A stretch of 64,000 nucleotides of DNA from Tetrapyrgos nigripes (Eukaryota > Basidiomycota > Agaricomycetes > Agaricales > Campanellaceae), in assembly GCA_013368315.1 (NCBI GenBank), contig JAACJM010000023.1:372001-436000 (forward strand). The letters run 5' to 3'. This document shows positions 9,624 to 22,186 of this stretch, piece after piece (within the stretch, counting starts at the first letter, position 1; each line of letters begins with the position of its first letter). A model generated the notes under the pieces. The model ran no database searches. It was not told where the DNA came from and was given only the letters and a program-made list of their open reading frames with translations. A program made the translations under genes and the position numbers.

Positions 9624-12600
9624 TTACTTGTGTCGGTACACCCGTGGATGTTTCTGGTGGAATTCTTCAACCATGTCCGTTACATTTGACAGGTTGGATG
9701 TGGGCATCCAAGAGTTCTCAGAGTCAGGGTAATCTAACCATTTGATGAGATACTGACTTCCCTTTCTATTCCTGGTGGGCTTTGAGTCCAGTATCTTTTC
9801 TACATTGTACTCCTCATCTGCATCCAGTAATTCTGCGGGTGGTTCAGGGTAATTTGGCCCATGTGCATCTGTTTCAATGTACGGTGATAGTAGCGATGCA
9901 TGAAAGACGGGATGTATTCGCCAGGTCTTCGGTAATTTCAACTTGTAGTTGACCTGACTGATTACTTCAATGATTTCGAATGGACCATGACGACGATCAG
10001 ACAACTTAGCTTTTGGTCTCGTCGTTTTCAGGTTTTCCCATCGAGTAATACCCTGTCCCCGACCTTGTACCCTGTCCATGGTATAGAGTGATTCCTGTGC
10101 TGGTTCTTCATGGTTTCTGCTGCTGAAGTTAGACTGGCTTTGAGCTCCTCTCTGAGTTGGTTGAGATTTTCGAGTTGTTCTTCGACCGTCGGTAGATTCG
10201 ATGTTGGGTTAAACGTCGGGAAAAATCGCGGTTGGTATCCGTGTTATAGTTCAAATGGTGATTTTCTGGTTGCTGAGTGAATTCTAGTGTTATGACTGAA
10301 CTCTGCATACAGTATGTAGTCCACCCAATCTTCCTGTCAGTAGTTGCAGAAGATCTGTAAGAACTGTTCCAGTTCTTGGTTGTATCATTCAGATTCTCCG
10401 TCAGTTTGTGGGTGATAGGCTGTGCTGAGTGCTGATGTTACTCCGAGTTTCTCATGGACCGCAGCCATAACTTTACTAGCAAACTGTGGTCCTCGATCGG
10501 AGATCATTTTATCCCACAGTCCATATCGTCGCCATGTGTGATCAAGCAAGAGGTTAACCGTACCGTCGCTGTCAATTGTTTTTGTACAAGGTGATATAAT
10601 GACAGTTTTTGTTGATCTGTCAACCACAACATGTACTGCATTGAATCCTTTACATTCGGGAAGGTCCATGATGAAGTCGGTGGTGATAGTTCTGAAAGGG
10701 CGTTCTGGAACTTCGGTGGGCATTAAGGGGACTCGGGTTGGATGATTATTGGGTTTCGTCAGTTGACATTTGGCGCAGCCATTTACGTAGTCTCTAACAA
10801 ACACTGACATACCCGGCCACCAGAATTCTCTGCTGACTAGTTCATAGGTTTTGTATCTTCCCGGGTGTCCCGCCGCTAGAGAGTCGTGGTGTAATTTATG
10901 ATGTCTCGTCAGAGATCATTGTCTGCTAGGACATAGATTTTGCCATGGAACAATATAATCCCGTCTTCATAGTTCCATTCCTGTAGATTTTTTACCAGCG
11001 ACCGTGGTCTGTTTCGTAGGATGACGTCAAGGGCACTCACTACTTCGAGGTCCCTTTTGGGGGATTCTTTGATCCTTCGACATAGTTCCACATCTCCTAT
11101 GGCAGTTACAGTCCCTTGTCTGGTTGCTTGGATATGGAAGAACTTAGGATCCAGTAGGACCCTGTTGGCATTGTCATTTTCTATTCCGACTCGATGATCT
11201 GGTCATCTAGACAATGGATCAGCTTTGTTAAGGCTTCCTGGTTTGTGGAGCAGGGAGAACTCAAATCGTGTGAGGAACAATGCCCATCGTGCTTGTCGTC
11301 GGCTAAGTTTCTGAGCCGTCTGGAAGTATGTCAGGTTATGATGATCGGTCAAGATTTCAATGGTGTGTGGGGCTCCTTCTAGGTAATGTCACCATGCTTC
11401 CAATGCCTGTATGATCGCAAGCAACTCCTTGTCGTGGATGTCGTAGTTTCCTTCCATCTCAGAGAGCGACTTGGAGATGTAGGCCACTGGATGCCATCGA
11501 TTGTCGTCTCCGGTTTGCATGAGTATCCCCCCTGTTGCATATTCTGATGCGTTGACTTCTACTCGATATGGTTTTGTATGACCGGGCATTAATAGGACTG
11601 GTTTGGACGTAAAAGCCATTTTGAGAGATTGAAAAAAGCTTTCTCCACTTCTGTTCCCCAACTCCACTGATTATCCTTCTTTGTTAGGTTGAACAGTGGT
11701 TGTGCGATTTTCGAGAAATCTTTGATGAATCGTCTGTAGAAGTTTCCGAATCCTAGGAATGCTTGTACTTCTTTCACCATTTTTGGAGTTGGCCATTTGA
11801 TTACTCCTGCTACTTTAGCAGGGTCCATTGCCAGGGTGTTGTGGGACATGATAAGGCCCAAGAAGTCGACTTTGTCTGTTTCGAATGTGCACTTCTCGGG
11901 TTTTGCGTACAGGTCGTTGTCTCGTAAATGTTGTAGTACTTTTCGCACAAGTTCACAATATTCTGACAAATCATGGGTGAATATGAGGATATCATCCATG
12001 TAAATAACAACTTTTCCTAGATCGATGAGGTCCTTGAAGATAATATTCATCATTGCTTGGAAGGTGGCGGGTGAATTCATAAGTCCAAAGAACATGACCG
12101 TTGGTTCGAAAAGTCCTCAGTTGGTCTTGAAGGCGGCTTTCCATTCATCCCCTTCTTTGATCTGGACGTTGTTATATCCCCATCGTAGATCGATCTTGGA
12201 GAATACGTGTGCATTTTTGAGTTTGTTGATCAATTCTGGAATAAGCGGTAAGGGATACGTGTTCTTTACGGTACCCTTATTGAGCTCTCTGTAGTCCTGT
12301 ACGGGTCTTAGCTTTCCATCCCTCTTTTTGACGAAGAAGAAAGGACTTGCCATGGGTGACTTTGATGGTTTAATGTACCCTTTTTCAATATTTTCGTTTA
12401 GGAAGGAGTCTAACTCGGTTTGTTCGTTTGGTGATAGAGGGTATGTTTTACATGTTCGTGGTTGAAAGTCTTCTTGTAGTTTGATTGTGTGGTCCCAACT
12501 ACTTTGTTGGGGTAACTGTTTTGAGGTTTCTTTATCGAATACCGACAGGTAATTGTGATATTGCTTGGGGATTTGTTCTTCTAGTGATGTCAGTTGATCT

Positions 12601-13460
12601 GTTGTTGGTTTGTTTTCAGCGATCTGTTGTGCTTTTGTAAAAGCTGCTTGGATACTCAGCTTGGTTTCCAATAGCTCTTCATCTTGATCTTTAGGAACGT
12701 TGATATATTCCATGGGGAGTTCACTCCATTGGTGTGGAACGTCCCATTGTCCGGTTGTGTCTTCTGAGGATGACAGTGCTCCTAATTTGATCGGTTTCGA
12801 GCAGGTGTTCTGGGACCGTGATCTTCGACATTGTCCCACTATCTTTGGCTGTGCCACTGGTTTACAGGGTCCTGTGGGTTCTTTGTATAATACTTGGTAT
12901 TCTCAATGATATGTTCTAGGATCAACCACTTCAGGTTGTTTTGGTTTTGTGGGGTGTGTATTCAACTTAGCTCTGATTTTTACCAGTGGTTTCTTTAGTA
13001 TGCAGGTATCATCACAGTGCATCAGGTTCACTTCTGAGGTCACCCAGTCGATTTCTGGGTTGTGGTGTTCTAGCCAATCGGTTCCTAGAATGATATCGTG
13101 TTTGCCGATGTCTGTAATATAAAATTCAGCAGTTTCCTCGTGATACAATTTTCGATTTTGTGTATAAATCTGTAACTTTTGGATGGTGTAATGTGTCACC
13201 CATCCCATAACGTTTTCGGATCCGTCAACATTTTGTACTGGGAAGGGTTTTTCTATGGGGATTTGATTCAGGTGATGTTTTTGAGTGAAGGTGTTGTTAA
13301 TAATAACTCCTTCTGCTCCGCTGTCCAGGAGAGCGATTGGTTCGATTTTTCATCCAGTTATTTTACCGATTAATTCTGTTTCCAATTCTATCGAGGGAAT
13401 CTGTCAGTTTCGAGTGATTGCCGTGATTCTCAGCTTAGACAGGAGTGTGGCTTACAAAAG
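9624..13460 (-). pseudogene. pol: pol of first chromovirus: PR-RT-RNaseH-IN-chromodomain
   Basis: Domains in order from the right: aspartic protease with ALLDSGAEG (about 13330) and the ILGTDWL flap-side motif; reverse transcriptase from about 12850 with PSKSPMASPFFFVKKRDG, QDYRELN and the catalytic YMDD (about 12000); RNase H with DASEYATGG (about 11530) and DHHNLTYF; integrase zinc finger (HH..CAKC, about 10890-10750); integrase core with TTDFIMDLP and SDRGPQF (10385-10810); then a chromodomain (EEYNVEKIL..YLIKWLDYP, about 9850-9690). The coding strand carries many in-frame TGA codons, for example in GKITG*KIE, FKTN*GLF, LEAW*HYL, LSR*PDH and GESE*YNQ, nearly all where CGA-Arg is expected. 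There are also frameshifts near 11640 and 10910. The element is therefore inactive. The chromodomain would direct integration to particular chromatin. Confidence 0.9.
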
Positions 13461-13542
13461 GGTATAAGGCTCATGTATTGCCTATTTTTTACTGGTATAT
13501 ATGTCCATATCCCTCCTCCTGACAATGTGACAGGGGAGGTGT

Positions 13543-14712
13543 TTAAAAATCCGCTTGTGTTACAAGGTCCTTTAGGTATCCTGCTGCCTTCTCCTTCTCT
13601 TCTCCCGACAGTGACCTGATTTTGGCAGTGAATTCCTCTGTGATATCCTTCATTGTGGTATTTGTTTCTGAAGACGAGGGTTCACTGGTGGTTGTAGTTG
13701 TTCTGATTGATGGTTTCCAGGCTGTGTTGTTGGAATTGGTCGTGGTGGGCCTGGGGAATGTAGGACAGTTAAATGTAGTGTGTCCTTGTTCGTGACAGCT
13801 GAAGCATCATCCTTCTTTTCTCATTTTTTCTCTTTCCTCATTTGTCAGTTTAGGCAGGTATTTAGCTTTTGGGGATGCACCTGGGGTATTATTTTGGAAG
13901 GTGTTTACTTCCATGCTTCTCGTTCGACTGCCTCCCGCATTCTGCGATCCCTTGGTCTGCCGCTCTCCTTCCCCTCGTGGTTTGCTCCATAGGGCTTTCT
14001 CCATTTGTCTTTCCACCCAGATCATATGTTGTCTAACCGCGGCCTTCTGTAGCGCCTCGAGATTCCTGGGTTGGGATGGTAGGTAGGAAATTCGGTCTAC
14101 CAATCCTTTCAGGAGTCCTTTTCGATAGTACTTCATTAAACCTTCGTTGTTTTAGCCAGTATCTTTAGCATATAACTGGAATTGGGAGTTGTACTTATCT
14201 ATATCCGCTAGTGCTCCCTCCATCTTTATGATCTCTATTTTTGCTTGTGCTTGAGTTTTTCGGGACGTTGGTTTAAAGTCATGTAGAAATTGTCATTTCA
14301 CTTCTTGTAACATCCACAACATCTTCTTCTTCTTGGATTCTGGCAACGAGTCTTCGTCTGTGCTCCACGAGTCTTCGTCACTGTCACTGAAATCATCGTC
14401 TTCTTCGTAGATTTTCGCCATCATATTGTGAGCCCATCATCCTGCTTCCTCTCCCATGAAGAGAGTGAGAAACAGTGCTATCTTCTCGTTTTCTGTGGGG
14501 TACACTCTTTCGTTAAGTAGAAGATAGTTGGTAAACTCAGCCAGCCAATCCTTCGCCAAGTTCCGTTCTCCTGTAAACTTCTCTGGTTTTGCTCCTCTTT
14601 CTTTCGTCATTCTGTTTGGGAATTGATCATCGTCAGAAGGAGTATCAGCGGGGGGTCTGTTTGTTCCTCCTGCGGTGGCAGTAGCTGAGGCGGGTTCGTT
14701 GTGTTCAGACAT
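13543..14712 (-). pseudogene. gag: gag of first chromovirus
   Basis: One frame of 390 codons runs from ATG 14712 to TAA 13543. It encodes a capsid-type domain (EKFTGERNLAKDWLAEFTNY, about residues 40-60), an acidic linker (YEEDDDFSDSDEDSW), a second capsid segment (PSQPRNLEALQKAAVRQHM) and one CCHC zinc knuckle, CFSCHEQGHTTFNC (about 13810-13770). Four codons inside the frame are stops: TGA after EEAG, EVK and REG (each where CGA fits) and TAA after KDTG (where CAA fits). The frame is otherwise uninterrupted, so loss of function seems due to point mutations. The start codon lies inside the end of the upstream ORF. Confidence 0.85.
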
Positions 14713-15175
14713 TTCGAGTGAAGAAAGGAGATTTTGGAGATCGATTGTTTGTTGGGAGGAACGGATATGGGGATCTATCAGATGGAGATCTTCTAAGGGG
14801 AGTTCGTGGTTTGATGGGAGAGAGTGGAAGTTCTGGTTCGGGGATAGGTTCTTTTATTGGGGGTTGGGTCTCTGTAGCAGGTTCTGGTTCAATGTGTTGT
14901 CCAGATGGCTGTACTGGTTCTAGACCGTATCCTAGTTCTGCTTGGGTGAGTGCTCGATTGTGTATAGAGAGTCGGTTTGGGCACAGATTGTTTAGACAGA
15001 TGTCCCACTGATTGTTAATTGAAACGTGACAGTCTTCCTGTCATCGAAGGTGGTATGCGTGAGGTCGACAGATACAAGTGATGGTGGGGATGTGAGGTGA
15101 GGAGGTACGGCTGGGGACTCGGGATGTGGCGCGTGATCGTGATCGAGTTATTCTAGGGTTTCCGCTTCCGGACAT
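14705..15175 (-). CDS. Cys-containing leader ORF overlapping gag start
   Basis: A 156-codon frame from ATG 15175 to TGA 14705, with one internal TGA in a CGA-like context (HLR*QEDC). The N-terminal third is basic and Ser/Arg-rich (RITRSRSRATSR). The middle holds cysteines and histidines with loose zinc-ligand spacing (CICRPHAYH..CHV..CLNNLC). The C-terminal third is Pro/Glu-rich. Its stop overlaps the gag start as ATGTCTGA on the minus strand, a spacing that would suit termination-reinitiation. It matches no Gag domain I recognise. It could be an accessory protein of this element or the remains of an upstream gag exon. Confidence 0.45.
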
Positions 15176-15178
15176 ACA

Positions 15179-15695
15179 CTAGTTGGTGTCTTCTGGTCCA
15201 GCAAACAGGTAATCCCAATGATCTTCAGGGACGTCTTCCCAGCAGTCGTCTAGTCGGTTGTAGTAGTTTATTCTGGGTGTTCGAGTTTGGGAGTATTCTT
15301 CGTATTCCTCTAAACAGTATTCCAAGATATCGCAATCTTCGTAGTCGTCGTGACTGAACCAACTAGGGATAATAGTGTTTCCAAGTTGAACGAAATAACA
15401 AGTGTCTACGACTGCCACGTAACGTGGGGTTACGTTTTCAGGGGATATCTTTATTCGAAGGTATTCGAAGATGGTTACTTCACCTTGGTCCCACGTCCTC
15501 TTGTTTAATTTAATCCAGTGGTTGTCGAATACAGCGGTGTGTTTTCGTACTGCATTTTCAACTTGTTGTGAATAGTTTTCGAAGCTGTTTGGGTCTGAAT
15601 CTTCAATCCCATGACAGTATTCTGATGGGGGTAGAGTTTGTAGGTTGGTGAGGAGTGGTTCGAAGTTGAAAGCCAGTGTGTATGTTTAGGATTTC
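15179..15695 (-). pseudogene. leader ORF 1 of first chromovirus
   Basis: An open frame ending at TAG 15179 lies three bases before the next ORF. Its translated part includes YVAVVDTCYFVQLGN, then an acidic, aromatic tail (DDYEDCDILEYCLEEYEEY, EDVPEDHWDYLFAG). Towards the 5' side the frame is closed by TAA near 15690, while another frame stays open upstream, so a frameshift is likely and no ATG can be assigned. Function is unknown. Its position between the 5' LTR and gag is unusual for Ty3 elements, which normally start with gag. Confidence 0.4.
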
Positions 15696-15951
15696 AACTA
15701 CAGAGTTGGTCAACCACCCTACTTGAATTGGCGAGTTTGGTTTTATGTCTCGAAACTGTGTAGATGGGGGATGACTTCGTGCAACAACTCCTTGAGTTTG
15801 TTCACACCGGCCGACCTGTGAGACTCCTCACACAGGGTAGAGATGATGGGCTTGGGGGCACCGTAGGGGAAAGATGGGGAATAGGAAAGTCCAGTAAGAT
15901 GGAAGGATTCGTAATGAGTTGTGAGGTCTGTTTGTGAGGTGGGTGTAAGAG

Positions 15952-15961
15952 AGTCTGTTCA
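15952..15961 (-). promoter_or_regulatory. primer-binding site complementary to own transcript
   Basis: Two bases inside the 5' LTR, the minus strand reads TGAACAGACT. Its complement AGTCTGTTCA occurs in the LTR (16108-16117, minus strand) 31 bases downstream of the start of a TATATA box, where transcription should start. Tf1/sushi-type elements prime minus-strand synthesis by folding back the first bases of their own RNA. No match to a tRNA 3' end (TGG..) is present. Confidence 0.7.
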
Positions 15962-15963
15962 AG

Positions 15964-16352
15964 TGTCAAGAATGTGTCACTTAGCAAAGAACCACCCAAG
16001 TCACACGAGATATAATGAGACGGTGTAGAAGAGAGAGAGATGAGTAGACGATGAGTAGCTGACTATGCTCGACACTGCACTGTACTGAGAGCAGAGTGGA
16101 GACGAAGTGAACAGACTGAAAAACTAACTACAAGCTCCTTGGTATATATGTAAAAGAAGTGAATTGAGAGTAAATGAATAGGTGAGAATGTCCATGGAGA
16201 TAGGAATCGGAGGAGATAAATGATATACATGTCAGATCAAGTGATGGTAACCGTAGACAAGGAAGATGATGATGGGAATATGAGAGAAATGAATAGTAGT
16301 CCGTGGAGTTAGGAAATGAATAGGGAGGTGAATAGAGCGGCGATTCATGACA
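15964..16352 (-). repeat. 5' LTR of the first chromovirus
   Basis: 389-bp LTR, partner of 8584-8973. In minus-strand order it carries a TATATA box (16148-16143) and a predicted transcript start AGTCTGTTCA at 16117. The target duplication AACAG follows at 16353. Confidence 0.93.
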
Positions 16353-16634
16353 AACAGTAATATACAAATTGCTTAATGGAAGTTGTGGCGCACACCCGGT
16401 ATCATGATATGGGGTAGGTAGCACATGTCCAGTAAAGAGATACGGGCAAGCCCATATTTGGTAATTCCTATCTTATTCCGTCAGTTCTATCCTAGTTATT
16501 GTTCCTATCTTTTACTTTGTTCCATTTCACTAATTTATATTATATATCCATAGAGTAGACTCAACAACCTCAGCCATTTACTATGAAGGGGATGTGGGCC
16601 ACCGCTTCGCGCGGCAGTAACGAGGCCCAAGGTT

Positions 16635-19600
16635 TCAGCCATACTTAATATAAAGCAATGTTGCTGCTTTTTTACCTTCATAATCTGCTATTGTGTCATT
16701 CTCACCAATTGGAGTGCCAACTTTTTGAGGTAAGCCATTCTTCATACCATCATAGATGTAATCTCCTTCATCATTAAATGTTCTGAGAATAAAATGGCCA
16801 TCCCCAAAATAGATAACTGCTCTCAGATGATAGGGTCTTTGCTGCTGATTTACTGTGAGATTAACAAACTTATCAATCTGTGTTGAGACATTTATTGGAA
16901 TATAAAGTAAGAAAAATTCTGGAAATCTGATGAATTCAACAATTGTCTGAAGATCAGTGTGACAGGTCTGACATTTCCATCCAAAAGGCTGAATGTAATT
17001 GTCCAGCCATTCCTGAGTAGAATGATATGCTTGTGTTGAAGTGTATAAAACCATATTTTTTCTATCTTTCCATGGCTTGAAAACATGCTCATTATTGCAT
17101 ACAACTGTTCGTTTAGAAAAGGGCATATCTGATTGAGTCAGTTCAAGTAGAACTTCGCCGGCATCTGCATACTCACCATACGGAAAGGCATTAGAATCAA
17201 TGTGATGTAGACCGAGTCTTAAGCTTTCTCTGGTACGTGCAAGGTCAACAACATTAGACTGAAAGGCACTAGTCAATTCTGTGGAGAGTATTTGGATAAA
17301 ATGAGATGCTTCTGTTTGAAATTTTTCTGGATAATTAGAGTGTAAATAATGAAGTAACATTATAGCAGAATCATAGGCACAGCTATTGTTGGACCAGCTT
17401 AAGAAAGGAAGCAGTGGTGTAAATTCAGTAGAAGTGTTGCTATCAGCTTTATGCCTCTTTAGAGGAACATCTTGATTTATTTTTTCTGAGCTACTCTTTC
17501 TTTTGAGACTTGAAGTTGATGGGACATTAGTTGCAGCTCCTAGTGCTGGTTTAAAATCACCTTTCGGTTGTGTGGATTTCTTCTGTTGATCTTCTTTATC
17601 ATCAATGATATGCCATGTTTCTCTAGAGTCGAAGGTCTCAGCTAAGGGATCATTATCGTTCCACAGAATAGATTTGTGTGCAAAAGCAGGTACAAAGTTT
17701 TGACCTTTGAGTGTGCGGAAAGATTTAATCAGAACTGAACACCGATCACCTGAGACTGACGGTGGTAATAGACCTAAATGCTTGAGTTTACTCAGTTCAT
17801 CCAGTATTTCCAGCTCTCTCAATTCCTGTCTATATCCACCTTTATTCTTCAGGCCTCCTGTAAGAAGACTTCCATTAAATCCTTGAAGGATTAATGTTTG
17901 GTCAGCACAGGAGCTGCGTGACAATGCAGTGTATATAGCTCTGAAATCTCTGCTATTATTAATGTCAACCACATTCCAATCTCTTGTTTTGCCTTGAGAT
18001 GCAAAATCTGTCATAGCGAAATTGGGAAGTACTTCAACTTGAGTACGGGATATTGCAATTTGGGAATCATCTGAAAGTTTGCATTCAATTCGGACAGTAT
18101 TTCGCACTATAGGTACTACATTTTCAGGAAGACCTTCAAATTGAATTGGAGATGGAGGTTTAGGGGGATTATGTAGTTTAATAAAAAGAACATCTAGAAC
18201 AGGCTTACCATGCTTGCCTATTTTTGCTTTCCAGCCATGGACATGGCCTTCCTGTCCCTTAGTGATACAGATTTCAGTGGCACTATTATATCTAATCATA
18301 ACAGGCATTCCTAGACATATATCAAGTCTACCAGGAATTTGTCTATCATTATAAGAGTGTGGTTGAGTCCATAGTTCATGTTGAACTTTATTATTGACTT
18401 TGAATCTCTTTGATTTACGTCTTTTTCTATGCTGTTTCTCATTTTCTGGAATATCTTCCAGAACAACCTGCTCATCTTCTGAATAGAAAGACATCAATGT
18501 TTGTCCTGTTTCGGCAGCAAAGTGTTCTGTTCCAAGCTTATTAGCTACATCTTTATGTTTATTATAAGTAAGAATAATAGGAGTATTACGAAAATTTTCA
18601 TTTCTAAGTGACCTGGCAGGCTCATAAGGGTTTGATATCAGTGTTCGCAAAAAGGCAATATCTTTTGAAGTGCATGACCTATACCGCATATTCTCCAGAG
18701 CCTTTCGATAATTATCATCATTTTCTGATGTTTCAGTTTGTCTCATATTTTTTCTAAGCATTACAACTGTAGTTACTTGATGCCAGAGATGCTGGCCTAT
18801 AGCATTTTCCTGATCTGATCTTGACTTTGGTGATTGTCCAATGGAATGACTGTATAATGCCACACTTTCACCACCTATAGCAGGGGGAAGCTGACCAAAA
18901 TCTCCAGCAAAAATCATATTCATTCCTCCGAAAGGGAGATGAGGCATGCTTAACGCCAGGGCTAATTTTGCACTGATCTTGTACATATCTTTACAAGACA
19001 ACATTGAAACTTCATCAAGAAATATATAGTTGACACCTTCCAATCGTGAACAGATCTGTGGAATAGATGTTGAATGATTCTCTCCTTCTGATTTTGAGTT
19101 GATACCAAACATATAATGATACGTTGATCCTGCTAGTAGTGCAGCTGCATTTCCAGTTGGTGCAACAACTAGCATACGGTGTGACTCTTTTCTCTCTGCA
19201 AAGAACTTGCGCAGAGCACGCAATACAGTTGATTTACCAGTGCCACCCATTCCACCTATATACATCTTTAACTGCTCAGGACAGGGGCTGACTGCATGAT
19301 TTGCAATGATTCTGAATGCTCTCTCTTGCTCTGCATTATCCTGGAATTGAAATTCATTTGCTATCTGATCAATCAGATTCTGAGTATGGCCTTGTCTTGT
19401 CCTTTGCTCAAATACAGTTTTATCTAGTATTTCTACTTGTTCAGGAAATGGGTTTCTAAATTTATTATTAGAATTCTGGTCTGCACCTGATCTATGTCTT
19501 TTATCAAGTATATCCTGCCTCATTTTGTTGATTTGAAGTTTCCAGCCATGTGCACTTTTATCAATTTGTGGGTGACATGCTGAAGGTATCAGTGATTTTC

Positions 19601-22180
19601 GGTCATGCAAAGTGTCAGTCCAGCCCATATCCACCAAAAGCTGCTTCATTTCATTCATCTCATCCTGCCTTCGCCTTTCAAATGGTCCAGACTCTCCATT
19701 AAGTGGATCAGCTAATGTGTTAAGTAAATCAGAGTCAATGCCATCGTCATACTCTGGAAGATAGGAATCCTGTGTATTCTCACTCATTGCTCTTCTCTGT
19801 GCATTGTAGTCATCTCTGGAATCCAAGCACTCATAACAAACTTGAAAATTCTTGAGTATCTGCTTCTGCTGAGGTGTGAATTGAAAACTATCAAATGCAT
19901 TATCCCAAGTCTGATCTTTATTCTTTACCTTTTCACCGGCTCTCCAGGGCTTAAATAGTGTTAGCATTACAGTACAGTAATATTCACGGTTTCCTTTATC
20001 AGCTCTAGGTAATGTACCCCCAATAAAGTTTGGAACAAGACGCTTATCATCTGATACAACCTTTAATGCATGTGAGTCAGCAAGAGGATGGCCATGAACA
20101 AACGGAAATACATTTCTTGCCAATTTTTCCTTTGAAACTGGCTTTGGGCCTTGGGGATATTCATGTGTGCTGTGTTCATTATCAGATTCCAAACCTGCAT
20201 CGGAGTCTGAATCCTCACTATCACAGACATCTTTCTTGGTAGAGACTTTGACTCTTTCACATAACTGTACCCAATCATACAGACACATTTTTTCAAGATG
20301 TGCGGGGCAGTATATATAATCATAAACTTGTGAGATTGCAACTACACCATTACGCTTCCTTAAAAGAATTACTTTATCTTTAGTAGAAGGTGAGTTCTCG
20401 TCAGAAATGGTCCAGGATTTTTGAACCTCATTTACATAGTTTTTCCAGTAAAAAGATTTGAACTTATGGCTAGTATAGTGATCTGGGTTGTCTAATAGAT
20501 ACATGCAAATCATTGGAGCTCCTAATTCCATTTTTACAGATAATAAATTTACCATCTGTGTTACTAATTTTCTTACTTTCTCTTGCCTACTTAATGGTCC
20601 ATTTAACATTTCAGAATTTCTTTCAAGCACTGACTTTATGACATCAAATATTACATGAGTGTTCAAACTCCATTTTGTGATATAATTGGTCACATAGTAT
20701 ACAACAGCTTTGATTGCAGTTCCAGACAATAACGAAGTCACATCCGAGTTACATTTGAGTAGATAAGTCATTGTAGGGTTATAAGTATTAATCCAAGGCT
20801 CATGTTTCTGCATCCTTAAGTAACCTGTCTCCTGGTCAACCTGAGTTGTCTCTACAAATTGACGTGGAAATCTTGCACTACATGTACCATATTTATTGTC
20901 AAGACAGCCAAAATAATCCTTGTTCTTTTTACGCCTGCCATCCTTTCCCATAGTTGACTTGCATTTATGGATGTGAGTACGAGAAACAATGTCATCCACT
21001 TCATCTTTATAATCATTCCACCATTGTTCGGTAGATAAGCAAGTATCACAGCTTTCCTTGATACTGCATTTATGGTTGACTGGTTCTGGTGGTTCTGCAG
21101 GAAGTGTATAAAGTGGATTAACATAATCTTCTGATTGGGCTCTGATCCTGATATTTTCTTCAATACTTTCTTGATTTCCTGTCATGAAATTACCAGTATG
21201 TGCACCTTCAAGATATTCAACAATTCTCTTTTGAAAGTCACTATTTGGATCTAGGATTGCATCTCTTATTTCTTGAGGAGATTTGGAAAAGGCAATCCAA
21301 AGAAGCATGTGCAAGTGAAGTGTCAGTCTACCTTGCTGTTCTACAGTACCATAATATGCACTTGTCTCCCCAAAAAGACCGTCATGATCACTGTCAACAC
21401 CTAAAATATGCTTTATAAACATTCTCACCATAAAATCAAAGAACTTAGCCCCAGAAACTGGATTTCTGATTACCTGTCGGGTCCTATCATCATCTGGTAA
21501 ATTAAGACATGGCTGAAACTTTTCATCTGTACCTGCATAATATAGGCAGAGTGGATGAGTTGTGTCTGAAGGAGCAAAATTTATATACCATGATGGTGCA
21601 CCTAGATATGCAATCAATGACCATAATTCATTTCTAAGATATTTTTTGCTAGTCATAGAACCTTTCACCCCACCACCAACATGATCCAGATCTTGAATGA
21701 CAGCAAAGCAAGTCTTCTCATCCTCTGTCTCAGGGTGCACTATTTCACCTTTATCAAGCCTTTGTATAATATTATTCAATACAGCATGATTAATGTTAAG
21801 TATCCGGTCAGCAATTGCTGGAAATGATTGAAGGTCAGTCATTGCAAAGCCATTATGTGTTGCCATTTTTATTTGCTCATGACTAAATGCAACAAAGGGG
21901 AAAGTAATATCAGTTTGAAAACGTTTATCATGATAATTAAGTAGAAACTTTTTATGAGCTTTTTCTCCAAATTGGGAAATATAATTCATTCCAAATCCTC
22001 CTAGGCCATAGGGAAATAGCCAGGGAAAAATTGAGGGGTATAATTTTGGATTCTTAAAGATTGTTGAGCTGTCTTTGCTATGACCTACTGCCAAAAATTT
22101 CCCTTGTGAATTTAAATGTGCCAGTGCTTTGGCTTTCTGTGATTCTACAGTTTCATTTTGAAGGCTTTGACCTGTAAGCC
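16635..22180 (-). CDS. Helitron Rep-helicase with C-terminal USP-like protease (main part)
   Basis: A frame of over 1,840 codons, open from about 22255 and best read as the C-terminal part of a fused protein. Counting from codon 22094: Helitron-like N domain; HUH nuclease motif TLHLHMLLW with His260 and His262; the paired tyrosines of a Y2 Rep in YYVTNYITKW (Tyr467, Tyr471), which would cleave and carry the DNA ends; Pif1-type helicase with Walker A GGMGGTGKS (Lys954), Walker B FLDEVS (Asp1027, Glu1028) and GDFGQLPP; and a C-terminal USP-like cysteine protease domain with Cys1572 in NNSCAYDS and His1767 in GDGHFI. All key residues are present and the frame has no internal stop to TGA at 16635. 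The protein should act in the nucleus, nicking, unwinding and rolling-circle copying the element. Confidence 0.9.
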
Positions 22181-22186
22181 CATGTA

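Larger units (their letters stand above)
8584..16352 (-). mobile_element. Ty3/Gypsy chromovirus with two LTRs, self-priming type
   Basis: Two ~390-bp LTRs (8584-8973 and 15964-16352) starting TGTC and ending GACA enclose, on the minus strand, leader ORFs, gag, protease, reverse transcriptase, RNase H, integrase with a C-terminal chromodomain, and one further ORF. The 5-base target duplication AACAG flanks it at 8579-8583 and 16353-16357. The polypurine tract abuts the left (3') LTR. The primer-binding site matches the element's own predicted transcript start. LTRs are nearly identical apart from a ~20-base indel near 8621, a ~16-base indel near 16307 and a few substitutions, so insertion is fairly recent, yet the reading frames carry many stops. 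Confidence 0.93.

Noticed and set aside
13543..14712. Reassigned TGA codon (TGA read as an amino acid).
   Set aside because: Intact genes here use TGA normally as stop (30477 gene, Helitron frame), and the pattern is limited to transposons at CGA positions, so mutation explains it.
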